NCBI GenBank assembly: GCA_003508835.1
Contig: PUFA01000027.1
Location: 2,852,001-2,916,000, forward strand
Reading direction: 5' to 3'
Source of the DNA: Eonycteris spelaea
Taxonomy: Eukaryota; Chordata; Mammalia; Chiroptera; Pteropodidae
DNA length: 64,000 nucleotides
Shown in pieces: positions 36,759-50,399 of this stretch. The notes under the pieces were generated by a model that did no database searches, was not told where the DNA came from, and saw only the letters and a program-made list of their open reading frames with translations. Within the stretch, counting starts at the first letter, position 1, and each line of letters opens with the position of its first letter. A program made the translations under genes and the position numbers.

Positions 36759-39470
36759 GTACTTAAAAGGCTTTGTGTGATTCAGTATTTCCTTAAATTC
36801 GGCTTGCACGGGACATACCATGTCCAACATTTACTATCTTTTACTTTTTTTTTTTTTCATTTTTAAAGAAGTTCTGTGGCTTACGGTTCAAATTATTTAT
36901 TTTTGGAATTGAGGGGCTGGAAGGAGAAGGGACGACAGGTTGCATGTAGAGTTGTTAGCAATTGGTTGCTTGTTGACTGATTATATGGTCAACCGTCTCC
37001 ACTGTGTTACATTAGATTATTTTATACTTGCTAAACGGGTTGCCACATGGTAAAAACAAGAAATTCTGGAATTTTTTTCTTCAGTTATTCTTTATTTCCA
37101 TTGCCGAATTCCAAGCACTCTGCCAACCTAAATACTGTGAATCTGGTTATGAATTTCATAACCACCACAGGCATAGAGTTATTCCATGCTGAAAATAGAA
37201 TGCTCCGTAGGAAAGTTGAAGGAAAACCTAAAATGCTGACAGATTAGCAGCTAACTAACAAGTTTTAAGTTTATTTGATTCTATTGTATACCTTGGTTTC
37301 ATTGTTAATTGGCATTTTCACTGTAATACCCCTCTTCCAACTCATTCATTCCTAGTTAATTGTCCCTGATCTCATTTTATTACTAGGATTTAGATATTGA
37401 ACTATTTGTTTTATTTGTGTTGAAGGTACTTGTACATATTGTGTTTTTTTTCTGTCATTTAACTATGTATCTCTCATGTGAAGTTATTTTTTTCTTTTAT
37501 CTCTTTGCTTTCCTGACATTTCAGAGTAGTCCTAGGGTATGTATAAAATTACATGATATGCAATATAGTTTAAAAACTTTAAAAACAATACATATAAATA
37601 AAGACAATATTAGTTCCTTTAAAAATGGTTTGTTTTCTTTCAATTCTACCATTAATTTTATATTAAAATAAGTTCTCATTTATTTCTCTGGTTACTTAAA
37701 CTAAGAACAAAAATTATCCTATGTACAAAAAAGATAAGTATTTACATTAATATAAATAAGAAAAAGAGCAATATATAATGAGCCTGCCAATTATTAAGTA
37801 TTGTTGGATATAATTTAATGTGTACACACAAAATTAAAACACCATGAAAAAGCATTTTATACTCAACTTTAATTTGTAAATAAAATCGTATGTCTAACAA
37901 TGATATAATAAGCCCCAGTTAGATGTCAGTAATCTTGTTTAGCTTCTTTATGGTATGGAAGATGTAACCTGTGGGATACTGATGGACCTTTTTCAAGGAG
38001 GTTGACAAACTTTTTAGTACTCAGTTGATGTATGATATCAATTAAACACTTTGTAATCAGTTGTATTTTTGCCTCAAAGTAGTCTTGGAAATTCTGTTAC
38101 AATGTGGACGCTGGTTAAACATGATAGTATATGTCCTGTTCTCCCTTACCCAACATAAAACCAGCAATTAAACTTTAAGAACAAAATAGGTTACTATCCC
38201 TAAGTCCTGTTCACATTTTGAACTATCCTTGAATCCCTATCAACAGGCTCTGGCAAGGGTGGATTCCATTTTCAATTGTCATTCATCTCTCTGACTTACC
38301 CTCTGACTTATTGCAGAGGATAATCAGTGAATTAATTGTGGGACCACATGAGAATTCCTAGTTTCTTGACAGATCTGCCACTTGTGTTATAGGATGTGGA
38401 TAAAATAGTTAAATCCTTTACCCTATTAAATAAATAAAAGGAAATTGCACATGATTGAAACCAAATGGGAATCTACACTCATGAATTGAAGTTTCTTTCT
38501 GCCCATATGACTTCGTTGGCATGTGTGATATTGAGAACCCGCTGAATTCATCTGGCCTGGAGCCATCTTGGCTCTTTGGTGCAGCTTCTATCTGAAGGAC
38601 ATTTGGTTTGTATCTGAAGGGTAGAGAGAGAGAAAAAATACACTTGTATTTTCTTTAGCTTGCTTTTATTATTCTTGCTCTCAGATTTTCAGCTTGCACT
38701 GACCTCCATCTTTGACCTTGCTTCTCCTGTCTTCAGAATGGCAGTTTACTTACGTGCACATGGCACTGCCTTCTAGAGCTGCCAGAGGCAAAGGAACACA
38801 AGCCCCAAAGACAGTAAACAGTACAAAGGGATGAAACTAATAATTAAATGTAAAAATAAAGCATCCTGGCATTTTCCTTTGTTTCGAAAGAGATTTTTAA
38901 ATTACCAGGTTCAACATTTACCCTTTCTCTGTCACTTAGATTCTCAATAACAAGTCCAGTTTATGATTCACAGATGATAGATGTCCCTCCAAATGCAGAC
39001 ATGCAACAGACTCTTCTGACTCTTCTTGACCATTTAAATGATCCAGAATCACTTCATAACCTATTTTAAAATTTTATAGACACTCCATTTTATTTTTTAA
39101 TAGGTCACATCTATGCTAACAAAATAGAGAATCAGAATTATTCGGAAAGTTCATACTAGAGAGATCTTTGACTTAAAGTTTCTGGATAATTATTTCAATT
39201 CTCCATTTTACTTCGTTAAGGTGGACATGGCCTTAGAATCCCTAAGTGCTTTCTAAATTCATTTCAAATTTTAATTTCCAAAATATAAAAAATTCACTCG
39301 ACTTTCTTCCTTTTCTTTCCTTTTTTTCCCCTTATCCCATCTCAATTTCTCCTGGCCATACTACCACTTTTTTAATTTGGGCCCATTTGTTTTGATTTGT
39401 CTGACACTGCTCTTCCCCAGTGCAGCCGCTGCATTTTTTAACGTGGATACCTGTTATTTTCATTATTTAG
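36759..39470 (+). other. DYNC1I1: DYNC1I1 intron 3
   Basis: This phase-1 intron of about 2.7 kb has a GT donor at 36759 and two candidate acceptors, AG at 39419-39420 and AG at 39469-39470. It is AT-rich, and I could not assign any interspersed repeat confidently. No gene other than DYNC1I1 is visible. Confidence 0.85.
39421..39470 (+). other. DYNC1I1: Exon 4 long-isoform extension, one base short
   Basis: A strong acceptor (pyrimidine tract, then CTTCCCCAG ending at 39420) lies upstream of the main exon 4 acceptor. As I recall it, human DYNC1I1 isoform 1 contains 17 extra residues here (VQPLHF...DTCYFHYL) that isoform 2 lacks, requiring 51 nt. This segment is 50 nt. Starting in the exon 3 phase it reads VQPLHFLTW, then shifts frame and meets TAG at 39468-39470. 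Read one frame over, it gives DTCYFHYL joined correctly to VPTPMSPSSK. The missing base is most likely in the run at ACGTGGATACC (39441-39451). This is either a sequence error or a genuine loss of the long isoform. Confidence 0.75.
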
Positions 39471-39561
39471 TCCCAACCCCTATGTCTCCCTCCTCGAAAT
39501 CAGCGAGCACACCCAGTGAAGCTGGAAGCCAAGACTCAGGTGACCTGGGACCATTAACAAG
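39471..39561 (+). CDS. DYNC1I1: DYNC1I1 exon 4 (short-isoform acceptor)
   Basis: With the one-base carry-over from exon 3 the reading is V PTPMSPSSKSASTPSEAG, then SQDSGDLGPLTR. This is the serine-rich segment whose phosphorylation is reported to modulate dynactin binding. The acceptor is TTCATTATTTAG ending at 39470; the donor is ACAAG then GTAAGA at 39562, a near-consensus site. The length of 91 nt leaves two bases (AG), completed by G of exon 5 to give Arg. Ala appears where the human protein has Val as I recall (SKSVS), a conservative change. Using this acceptor the frame is intact. Confidence 0.95.
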
Positions 39562-42500
39562 GTAAGAATTGTCTCTTTAGATGGTCATTGTAGGATGTCA
39601 ATAAAAAAAAAAAGCCTAAAAAATCGTACCACTTCGTTGTGCACTGTTAAATCTTTGTGAATAGGACACTGAAATGTTCTAACCCTAAATTCAATTTTTC
39701 AAACAACTTCTTTGTTTGCTCAATAGAGTCAACTCATTTGTCCCTCAAGTATTTTTATTATTATTACTAATTATGATCATCAGGGTTGACTGCTCCATTT
39801 TGTGAGTCAGTTGCCAAATTTTTATTACACTCTATCTACTCAAAGATTATGTAACTTCTGAAAGCGGATACAGATATTCTCTAATTAATATGCATGGAGT
39901 CATGGTAACTTAATTCATTCGCCTTCCCAGGATTCCCACGTGCAGTATCATAGGCAGGTGATATGAATGAGTGGGGTATGGCATCCTGTGGCAACTGAAT
40001 TAAAGCACCCTATTTATAAAGGCCAGATGGTCTCCTCACAGCCCAGGCTGGTTGAGCTCATGTGGGAATATGGACCCAGTTTTTCCACATCTCTCAGTTT
40101 TTCACAAGAAGCTAACAATTCAAAAATTTATATAACAATCTCCTAAATGTTAAATGTTAATGACTTTGTTAAAAGTAGTTGTGGGCCTGATTTGGGTGGC
40201 AGGTTGGCAATTTGTAACCTCTGTCTTTGACTCTTAATTAAAAAAAAATCATAAAATACTTTAATGAACCTCAAATAAGAGAAAAAACAATCATCCACAG
40301 TACCACAATTCCTAACAAATCAGCTTTTGCCTTGTCAATCCTTCTTCACCTGTGTATATTTCCTGCTACCACATGTGTTACTGGGGGAGAGGTATCTAAT
40401 TTTGCATTTTTCTTTTTTCACTTAACACATTATCGTAAGCATTATCTTCTTAAAGTGCATCGTTCCCCGGTAGGCTGAGGCAATTTTGGTAGAGAAAAAT
40501 GTGGAAATGAGAGCAGTCTAGCGTTAGCTTAAACTATAGGGTTCTTTTTTTTTTTTTCTTGCTTTCTGAAATCAGCACGTAAGACTGGCATTATATCACC
40601 CATATCTGCCTGTTGGTTTGTTTCAGACTTGAGCATGTATTTTGTTTTGATTGGTCTTTTCAAACCAGTGGACATTGCTTCCAATTTGAGAATGAAAGTA
40701 GAGGTTTTTGTGGGCACCAGGCTGGTTTATTTTAGCAAATCACCTTTGTGATTTAGGGCAGCACACGTTTTCTTTCATTTTTTGCTTTGAACACTTCAAA
40801 GGCCTTTGAGGGGGGAAAACAGTAATAATAACACAGTTATGTAAGATCTCACATTTATATAAGAGCTGGCACAATATAATCACGTTCTAGAAGGACCGTT
40901 GGTCTATCATTAAGTTACTATATTTGCCTCTTTCTGTATAATGATGGCGTTATGTCATTAAGGATTAGCTTCAAGGGTATAGTTGGCAGCATTAAACTCG
41001 GTCACTGTGCTCACAGTTGATGAGCCCTTTTGCAAACTTTGTAGAGAAAGCTGACTTACGCTGTTAGCTCTGTGGGTATAGCAGCAATTGTTCCTTCTCA
41101 GAGAACATCACTCTTCATTTCTTCCTTCTTCTTACATGCTTTTTCTTTTTTTAACTTAAGAAATCACTTTGGAAGAAGTGTTGTCTACTCCTGCCCCCTA
41201 CAAACTCTATCTAGCTTCAATTCTTTATAGGAATGTTCTGGCAAGGAGAGACCAACTAGAAGTCAATGGGTAAACCCCTTGCTAAGTGTAAGTTTCATAG
41301 AATTGAAAGAAAACTGGCACCGAGGAAATGATGATTTTCAGAAAAACTGAGCACAACGTTTGCTTAAGAAGAAGGTATTGGGAATAGCTTAGTAGATGTT
41401 GCCCTTGTTTTGAACTTAGGAAAATTCCATGCAAATTTAGTTTTTGCTTCTGTAAAATAGATATGGAAGTTAAATTTCAGAAGAAAATTATATTTGTTTT
41501 TAAAATTCCACTTGGAATGTTTTTTTCTGTAGAAGAAATATCCCCGAAACAATTATGATTAATTTTAACACTTCATAAAACATGAGACTGGGAAAAGAAC
41601 TTGATAATTCCTAAGAATATAACTCTGTCTCATAAATTTGCCTATTTGTGTGGAATTTGGACTCTCTGAAAAATGGAAAATCTTTCAGAAGATAACATAG
41701 GAATAAAATTAATATTTCTGGTCTTAACTAAGGGTGCACATAAATTCTGTCATTCACTTGCCAAAATTTCAAACCAAAACTAAAATTTTCTTTACAGAGT
41801 CAAATTGCAAACTTTTGTTATATAACTCTCTGTAAGTGGTTAATTTGCAAATTGGCGTGCTTAATGTACCTTATTATAAAGAAAAGTTAAAATCATGCTT
41901 TTGAAAAATCAAATAACAAAATTCCTTTTATTGATTTTCAAAGCAGTTAATTTTTTAAAATGAGTGAATAGAGAGTTGAAATATATAATAAATTTTCAAT
42001 AGTAGTGTGGTTTAATTTTTTCAAACTTAGAGTATCACAACTTATTTTGCAATTTCTACTTTTTTTGTTATGGCCCTCTTTTTTACAAAAATATTCATAG
42101 TATTTTACTTTTAATCACTTTTGGTAAAACTAATTAGTCATTGCATAGCTAATCATATTGGGCAAATAACAAGCTCAATATTATTAATAAAACATTTGAA
42201 AGACTAGTGTTACTTAGAAACATATATAGGAAATCCTAAATATACTATATGCAACTGGAATCCAACACAACATTAAGGGGATACTATACTGTGATTAATT
42301 TAGGATTGATTTAAAAACTCAAAGATATTTTAGTATAGGAAAATGTGTTACCATAATTCAGCATATGAAAAGGTCAAAGAGGGAAAACATACACTTAAAT
42401 GGTACTTGAGAAATTTTAACATCTATTACCTTATTTTAAAACTTATTAAACTAAGAATGGAATATTTTCTCTGTATGATAAAGAATAGTAACCTCAAACC

Positions 42501-42639
42501 AATAGCCTACATCTTTTATACACAGGAGTAAAGCATTTACTACTTCATAGCCCTTAAAGAAGAAAAGAAGAGTGACTTACGTTCAGTTGATTATATGTCT
42601 TCTTTCTCAGGAAATGACAAGTTTTTTTAGGGCAGGGAG

Positions 42640-42710
42640 TAAGTGATATTTGAGGTTGTACCCATATAGTAGGTATTTGATAAATGTTTGTTGAATGAAT
42701 CAAGTATTAT
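42640..42710 (+). repeat. L2 3' terminal fragment
   Basis: CCATATAGTAGGTATTTGAT then AAATGTTTGTTGAATGAATC is the L2 terminal signature on the plus strand. Confidence 0.7.
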
Positions 42711-45644
42711 CCATATATCATATATATAGGATATACATATATCACCATATGTATGATACATGATACCATACTATGCAAACTGTCAAGCATGTTTTTCTAA
42801 TCAAGTATCTCTATTTTTCCATTTTAATACATTTTCATCTTATTTAATATCTATACTATCTTCAGATTTTCCCAATTATAACATAATTCCATTTGTATTT
42901 AAAATTGATGCCTGTCCTCCCAGCAATTAGCATCTATTAACCAAAACCTTATATCTATGGATTTTCTCTAGGGAGACGAAGTCCCACTCTAGGAGACCTA
43001 AATGTAGTAGATGAAGAAATGTCTTTTGAAACACTGAACAGGGGAATGGAAGTACAAAGGAAAAGGATTAGAGGTCACTTAGGCTTTTAGCTTTATGTGT
43101 ACTCCAGATTAGAGTTTAGGATGAAGATACAAATGTCTGCAGATCTTCTGCTGCTCAGTTTGAACGCTAGGCCCCCGTATAGCTAAACTTCCCATTGACA
43201 GACTACTTTGGTAAAATTCAGACATCTGATCAACTCTGCCGTTCCCTGATCTACTACCTAGTGAACTCTCTAATAAGGAAATTAAAATAATTTGTTCATG
43301 GTCACAGTGTGCTGGAAGCACCTGGTTACCACTCTCTTTTCTCAGTGATTACAGTGGAGAAAATTGTGGTACGGCCACGCGGGCTTAATGCCCAACAGAA
43401 AATCCTTGGGACGTTCATCTTTATCCACAGTCAGAGTCCATAGGACTCTGGGACTACATCAGCTTTGAAGGACTTTTGACCCTTTTTTGGTGGCATCACT
43501 GTCTTCTGTGTTGCTCTGATGAATCAGGGGCCAAAGGGAATATAATAAAGAGTTTTAGTAAAGGTGAAAAGGTACAGTAAAAGAATGCGACACTTGTAGG
43601 AAATTTAATAAGATTATTAAAATTTTGTATATACAAAATTCTTTATCATTATGTAAAGAGGAGTTGACAAGATGCTACCAGCTAATTGGACTTCAAGGAG
43701 ACCAATATCACTGATTCAAGGCTGGTTAAAAGTCAGTCTCTTTGAAAATTAAAACGTACACCATATGGTTTTCTCTTTATGTAGCACATTGACCGATTAA
43801 ACATTTTGATATTCCTCTGCTTTCAGGAGAGTGTGCTGTGTATACCCATATGGTTATAGTAGCACAGTAAGCATCTGTTTTATAGCAAGACACGGCTGAG
43901 CTTTCTTCCGGGGAAACTGCTTGACAGTGGCTCTGTGGTGGGAAGTCTTAACACTTCTTTTTTGAATCCAGCTCCAATGGACTTCCTGTGTGGCTTATTG
44001 CGGTCCATTCTGTTTTTAAGGCTTTGATGCTGGGGAAGATTCTCACACCGTAAATTAAGAAAAAGGCTTTTAAAAAATAGCCTGATATTAATATGCATTG
44101 CACTGTTCTAATTTTATTCCTAACATCAGAAAATCTTTGTTATCATCATTGCCAGTCCTAAGGAAGGAAATAATTGAGACTGAGAAGTAACACATTAACT
44201 CATTATTTAAATGCCATCCTTGATTAATTGATATCATGTTAACGATTGGGACAGATTGAGTGATATGATGGATTTTAAACTGTCCTAATTATTCAGTATA
44301 TTACTTTTGGAAATGGCACTTAGAAAAATAGATATTTGAGTATGACATTACTAGAGATTATCTGTTTGGCACTGTGGTCACATTGGCCCAAAGTGGTTTC
44401 TTCAGTATTCTGTCCTTAAGCTATTTTTCCACCTTAGAGAGAGAAAAAATGTAATGTGAAAAGTTGGGTTCCAGTGCACATGTTTCAGAGATGATCTAAA
44501 GTTGCGAAGTTCATTCGGTAGAGAAGCTAGCTGGGCTTCTGTTTTTTTCCTCTCAGCACAGACCAGCATTATGGTCAGAATTTTTAAGGTAGGCTATCCT
44601 TCGATGTGGAAGTGAGTCGGAAAATTTTACTGGGACTGTGTGGTGACATCATGCCGTATGACACTGAGTTCCTTGGTAAAGATGAAGGGCATCAGGCAGA
44701 TATGCTCTGATTTATTCTTTCATTTTTTATATAAAGTAAAAACTACTTCTTTGGGACTCAACTTGCCCTAACACTTCATACCTACCTGCAGAAAGGACCA
44801 GTCAAGACCGTTTGTGTGTTCATTCATCTAGTCACTCAATCAATAGTTGAGAATTTATTGTGTGCAAGATACGCAACAAATGTTAAATGTTAAACCTGCA
44901 TGGAATATGCAAATAGGAATTCTTCTTAATTCTAAAGAGCCTGCTTCCTGGAAATCAATGCATATTAGGTACTTGATAAATGTCTATTAATCTGCTTGTG
45001 TGTGCACACACACTTAATGTGTGTGCACAGCTTGCAAAAACCTGGGTGGGGTGGATGTAAGACGAGTGTAGGCCTGAAGACACAGGCCAAAGCAAGGAAA
45101 TTCAAGATTGCTGGGCACATTACTTGAAGGTGGACTTTCCTCAAGGAGAACTACGGGCAATCGTTATAGGACGGAGGTATAAGGTGAGGATTTTCTTATA
45201 GAAACAAGGCGGAAATCCATTTATTGGGCTTAGGGCAAACTGTCAGTGGGACTAGCACTGTGTTTGGCTTGATGCTGAGGCCCTTGGGCTTTGTGACAGT
45301 GCTCATTACCTCCTACAGACCATCTTCAGACTTGGTCTTGAACCTTGATACAGGGCTACTGTTGAGGTCAAGTAGATTATAGATTGGCAGAGAGAACTGT
45401 GGAATAAGAGGTCCTGATATTTCTCTTTTATTGTCTCATAGAAAGGCAAGTTATTTCCGAATGAGGTTATTGAGGACAAATATGTCTAGAGAGCAATCCA
45501 TTTGAGTTGGGCCTTAAAGAATGCACATGCTTTTGGATAAGTAGAGATAGGAAAAAGGGCTTCCAGACGATGGGACAGGCATAAACAAGAAAAGGTGGGG
45601 GAGTCTGGGTTGTAGAATACATTTTACTGAGCAATAATCAACTA

Positions 45645-45835
45645 AAACTGGGGGATAAATATCACCTTTGGGATAGTTGAGATCCCTGACCCCTTTACCT
45701 GGTGGTTATTTATTGAATTTAATTAGGAGTTTGTTAAAAACACAGGTGCCTGGGCCACAGGTCTGAAGTGAGGTCTGGGGACACTGCGGTTTTATAATGC
45801 TTTTGAGATCTGAGGGGAACCACTGGTTTGAAGAA
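45645..45835. repeat. MER5A-like DNA transposon remnant
   Basis: GGAGTTTGTTAAAAACACAG, GTGCCTGGGCCACAGGTCTG and GAGGGGAACCACTGGTT match the order of MER5A, a non-autonomous hAT-Charlie element. It is diverged. Confidence 0.5.
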
Positions 45836-46154
45836 AAGGACTGAAATGAGGAGTGCAGGAATGGAAAAGGAAACACAAGAGCAATGAGACAAGGAAAGGT
45901 GAAATGGCTTTGGTGTGCAGATGGATATGTCTGAAAGTCCTGTGAAAAGGTGGGAGTTGGAGCTCAATGGTCATCAGGACTTTGGGGTTATTTGTGCAGA
46001 AGATCTTTGCACATGATGGGATCACCGAAGGTTAGAGTACAGAAGTGAAGGAGAAGTAACGTTGATTGGGAAATGCCTGCCTTTGTGGGTACGAAAGAAT
46101 AAGGGCCCTGTCAAAATAGTTCTTGGGATTTGATGGTTTTGAGGTCTCACCAGG

Positions 46155-46192
46155 ACTACCACCACCACCACCACACCACCGCCATCACCATT
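46155..46192. repeat. (ACC)n / CAC-rich simple repeat
   Basis: An ACCACC array passes into CACCGCCATCACCATTG. It is imperfect. Confidence 0.85.
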
Positions 46193-48924
46193 GTTTTTAT
46201 TACTATTATTGCTTGCAATGTTTTATTTCTATAGGCTGAGTTCCTGGAAGTAAAACCAGTCCTGGAGTAATTCTGTGTTTATGATTCTTGCTACATATCA
46301 GCATATTGCTTTCCAGAAATGTACTAATTTTAAATGCCACCAGCAATGTATAAGAGTGCCTCAGCCATATTGAGTGTTAGCATTAAAAAATGACCGAAAC
46401 ACTGCCTTCCTAATATTTATCAGATATCACTTCCTTATAACCAAAGCCCACAAGGAGTAAGAGCAAAGACATTCTTTAGAGAAGAATTTTAAGGCTTTAT
46501 ATTCTAAGGTCTAATAAAGATGGAAAGAAGAATGGAAACCACCAACCTGGCTTTTTTGGTAATAGCTGAGTAGGAATAAATTAACCACTCATCAGAGAGT
46601 AAAGTATGTGCAACCCGAACATCATGTCTTTTACTTCTGAATTATGCTTTCAACAGATGGTCAGGGATTGTTTTGTTTTGTTTTTGTTTTTTCAATTTTT
46701 ACTTCACTCTATCTAATAAACTGAAACGGAGCAAATAAAATTGGACCAATAATGGTGATGAATTGGCAGATGGTTTAAAATGTAAAGTTCTGTTAGTTAC
46801 TTAGTAGGTCGCTGCTAATTTGAAGAATTTTGATGTTCTCCCTATTCTTAAAAGGAGTATTAAAAACAAATCACCCTCGAATTGTCCTCAGGGACATGGT
46901 AGGCTTTTTTAGATGAGGTGCTGGAGGCTACATTGTCTGGCATATTTAGGGTTAAATAAGTGAATGATTATTTTCCATGATGCGGGAAACTTCTATAACC
47001 TGATATTTGGAAACAAAGTTGAGAATTGTGACGTTAATTGGTATGTCTAATCCAATTTTGGGCCCATAGAACCATGATGATGTTCCTTAGTCCAGAGCAG
47101 GTAAGGGTCGTTCAGGGTCTGTGCCAACAGCAGGGTCCCTGTGACAGATCAGAGATCCTCCCTTAGACCCTCAGATAGTTAACCTAAGAAATAATCTAAA
47201 ACCGATCAATGCAGACAAATACAACTCTTAAACATAAGCAAACAAATAAAACCGGGATGATTTCCCATGCAGGGACACTGGACAAAATCAACTGACCTCT
47301 AGGAAAGATTACATCAGTCACAAGGGGTTCGGTTGGCCATCAGAGGACTTCGAGAAAGTGCAGACTGGCAGCAGTGAGGGCGTATGTCTGGCCTTGCTGA
47401 ATGAGGTAGATGCAGTCGGGAACAGGGAAGGAGGAGCTGTAGGAACTAAACATTCAGCTCTCCTTGTTCTGATTCCAAAGGTACTGCTGCTCATCTGGCT
47501 TCCCACGAAGCTGGCCTTCAAGGAGAGAAGACTTTGTGAGGCTTGTGTGATTGCTGTGCCGGCAGTTATTGTTCTCATGATGAATTGGTAAATTGGCATG
47601 TAAAATATAAATGTCTTTTCAGATCTAGTAAACTAAATCAGTTACCTAAGTCCAATAAACTAGGCACTGATGAAAGTGAGTTGGTTATGTTCAGATCATA
47701 CCCCATCCTTCAAACCAAGTTGAATGGAATCTCTGGTCTTTTCAGAGGGAGAGTGTCTTCCTGCTCGGGCTTCCAAAGGTTTATGAAAGTACAGTCCAAC
47801 ACCAGGCTGGCTGGCACAGGGTAAACACTAACTAAAGGGAAATCATAGCTATCATTATTATTAATTTTCTGATGGTATTTATTTATTTATTTATCTTGAT
47901 TGAAACTTTAAACTGTACCAGGCCCTATTTTTTTCCTTGTATATATTATCAGTATATCATTAGGTATAAATATTCATTCATTCCTTTACTAAAATGCAAG
48001 ATTTTAAGTACAAGTCCCATGTCCCACAGCACGCTTGTGGTGCCACTTTCTGCCTTGTTCTGCTACACGATTTATGCTTTATTTTTCCATAAGTGTGGTA
48101 GTTTCCTTGAGCAGTCTTTTAATCATGTATCATAGTATTTTTACACATTAGGCTCCTTAATAGATATTTATTGAATGAGTAAATGAAGTTTGTCATGAAA
48201 AATATTCTTTCCCTGTGTGCAGTGATTGGTCCATTCCAGAAATGATTGAAAACTAGAAGTAATATACTATAGGAAGCAGGGTGATTTCTATATGAAAATA
48301 TTTTGTGATAGCATATATGTCCATTTATATTTACTTAAAACTTCACTAATTCTTTCACTTTAAAAATAAACTACCTAGTAGGATTTCAAACTGCCCAAGA
48401 AGCTATAGGAAAACCATGATTTTATTTTCAGTGGTACAGTAACTTGATAAGATAGTTGGAAATAAGACCTATGTCAATTGCTTAACTAAAAGTATAGCAA
48501 TTGGAGAAGAGAAAGCTGAAAGGCAGTTTAATAATCATCCAATGTTTTAAAAGATCAGGCAGAGGGACCTGTAAGGGACTCGAGGCCTGTATCCTCGTTT
48601 TACTGAGGACGGGCCTTTCCTGATGACACAGTGTTTAGCAGAGCTGGGAACACGGACCTCCCACTCTAGGCCTGGGCACGGCCCTCTCCAAGGTGCTGTC
48701 ATCTCTGGAGAAGGAATTCAGCAAAAGCTTAACCCACCTTCCTAGGCTACCTTTGGAAACACCAGCACCCTTTGCCCATTTATTGTCTTGGCGTTAAGTT
48801 CATTTTTAAAGAAAAAGTGCCTTCTGTGCAAGTCTGACCACCCCACAGATGATAACGGGAAAAACGAAAAGGAAACTAGCACATGGGGTAGCATCCTTGG
48901 CTTGACCCCTTACCCCGCTGGCCG

Positions 48925-48970
48925 TTACTGACGATAACGATGATTTCTTACTGACGATAACGATGATTTC
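48925..48970. repeat. Exact 23-bp tandem duplication
   Basis: The 23-mer beginning TTACTGACGATAACGATGAT occurs at 48925-48947 and again, without a mismatch, at 48948-48970. Lack of divergence suggests a recent slippage or duplication event, or an assembly artefact. Confidence 0.95.
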
Positions 48971-49510
48971 TTTCACTGAATAATAGGTGATGGGGTGGGG
49001 AGGGGCAGAAGTGTGGTAGGTCAGTTGCATAGACCACCTTTGTTGTCTGGCTGAGTAAATGCAAATGTCAGACTGCTAATCCACGATCTCTTAAGGGAGT
49101 GATTCTGCTGGAATCATCATTTTTCTTGTGAAGGGTTACAGTGCGTTCAGGTGAGCTGTCAGATATTTAACGGAACGGCCGGACCTCCTGGGGTCTGCCA
49201 CATTCTTCACCTGCCTGGGAGAAGTGGAAAAGGTCCATAAAGGTTGTTCCATCAGAAACCTCAAGGCAAATTGAGGGCAAAGGATTTGATTCCACCCCTT
49301 ATGAGGGACTGCGTCTCACAGTCAGCCAGAGCCAGAGGCCGCTCTTCTGTCTACAGCCAAAGAAATGCCTTAACGATAAAAGGTTTGCTTCCCCAGAGAT
49401 ATGCGAATGGCAAACATGAATTGCGCTAACTTCTACCATCTGAAACGAGGGGAGGGGTCAGTGTCCAGAACCAGGAAGGGCTGCTTTTCTTGAGCAGAGA
49501 GAGTCCAGGG

Positions 49511-50040
49511 CAGTGGTTCTCACCCTGCACAATAGAATCACCTGGAAAGTTTCAAAAACACAGATGCCTGTGTCCCACCCCACACTTTCAGATTTAGTTG
49601 GTCTGAAAGTGGTCTGGGCCTGAGGCCAGGCTTGAGTTAATCATGGGTTTAGATGCGGGTATATTTAGGATCAGTGATACTTTGTGTCTGCTGACTAATG
49701 AAAGCAATAGTCCAGCCTAGTCTTTGCCTAAAGGTGGTTCCGGGGTCAGCTGGAAGCATTTTCTGGGAACTTGTTAGAATACGAATTCTCAGACCCCGCT
49801 CCAGATCTACTGACTCAGAATTTCCAGGTCATTCTGATCCATGTCAGAGTTTGTGAGCCACTTAAATTTAAGCCCAGACCTTGCTACTCAAAGTGTGATC
49901 CATAGACTGGTGGTGTCTGTATCCCCTGGAGCCCATTAGAAGTGCCATAGACCTACTAAACCAGAATCTGCATTTTAATAATATTTCTAGGTATCTGGAT
50001 GCACGTTAAAGTTTGAGTTTGAGAAGCTCTAAGAAACAGT
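49511..50040. repeat. Three consecutive MER5A-like copies
   Basis: Copy 1 (about 49511-49635) begins CAGTGGTTCTCACCCTGCAC. Copy 2 (about 49738-49862) contains GGGAACTTGTTAGAATACGA and CCAGATCTACTGACTCAGAA. Copy 3 (about 49879-50040) contains CAAAGTGTGATCCATAGACT and GGATGCACGTTAAAGTTTGA. All follow the MER5A consensus order, a non-autonomous hAT-Charlie element. Confidence 0.65.
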
Positions 50041-50253
50041 GACCAGTTAGCATTCTCACTGGACTTTCGTGGTCACCTTTTTAAAGTATGCAGGTAAGGG
50101 GACAAGAGCACGGCCAGAGCTAATAAGGGAAGCTGTGACACTGCATTCTGTTACATCTGCAGGAAGAGCTTATGTGGCATCTGTCACATAGGTTGGGCAT
50201 TGACCCAAAAAACCTTGGTAGTAGATATAGTGGATGTGGTAGTAGAAGGGGCA

Positions 50254-50329
50254 GCTATTTTTTTTTTTTTTGGTCAAATAGTAAAAAGATGTAAGCTATC
50301 TCTGGCATTCCCTGGCATCTTAGAGACAA
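50254..50329. repeat. Duplicated segment of about 75 bp, copy A
   Basis: It starts GCTAT plus a T-run, then GTCAAATAGTAAAAAGATGT and a block ending CCTGGCATCTTAGAGACAA. It is matched by copy B at 51336-51408 in the same orientation with only a few substitutions. Flanks of the two copies are unrelated. I do not recognise the family. Confidence 0.9.
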
Positions 50330-50399
50330 TTAGTTACTTTGTGCTTTATAGGGATAATTGTAAGTAATCCCTTTAGAAAACCAGAGAGAGACCATCCAA

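Noticed and set aside
39377..39565. 62-codon frame ending in the exon 4 peptide, as a separate small protein
   Set aside because: It is intron sequence read through into exon 4; the true reading enters through the acceptor at 39470.
46155..46192. CRISPR-like or coding repeat
   Set aside because: It is a simple ACC microsatellite without spacers.
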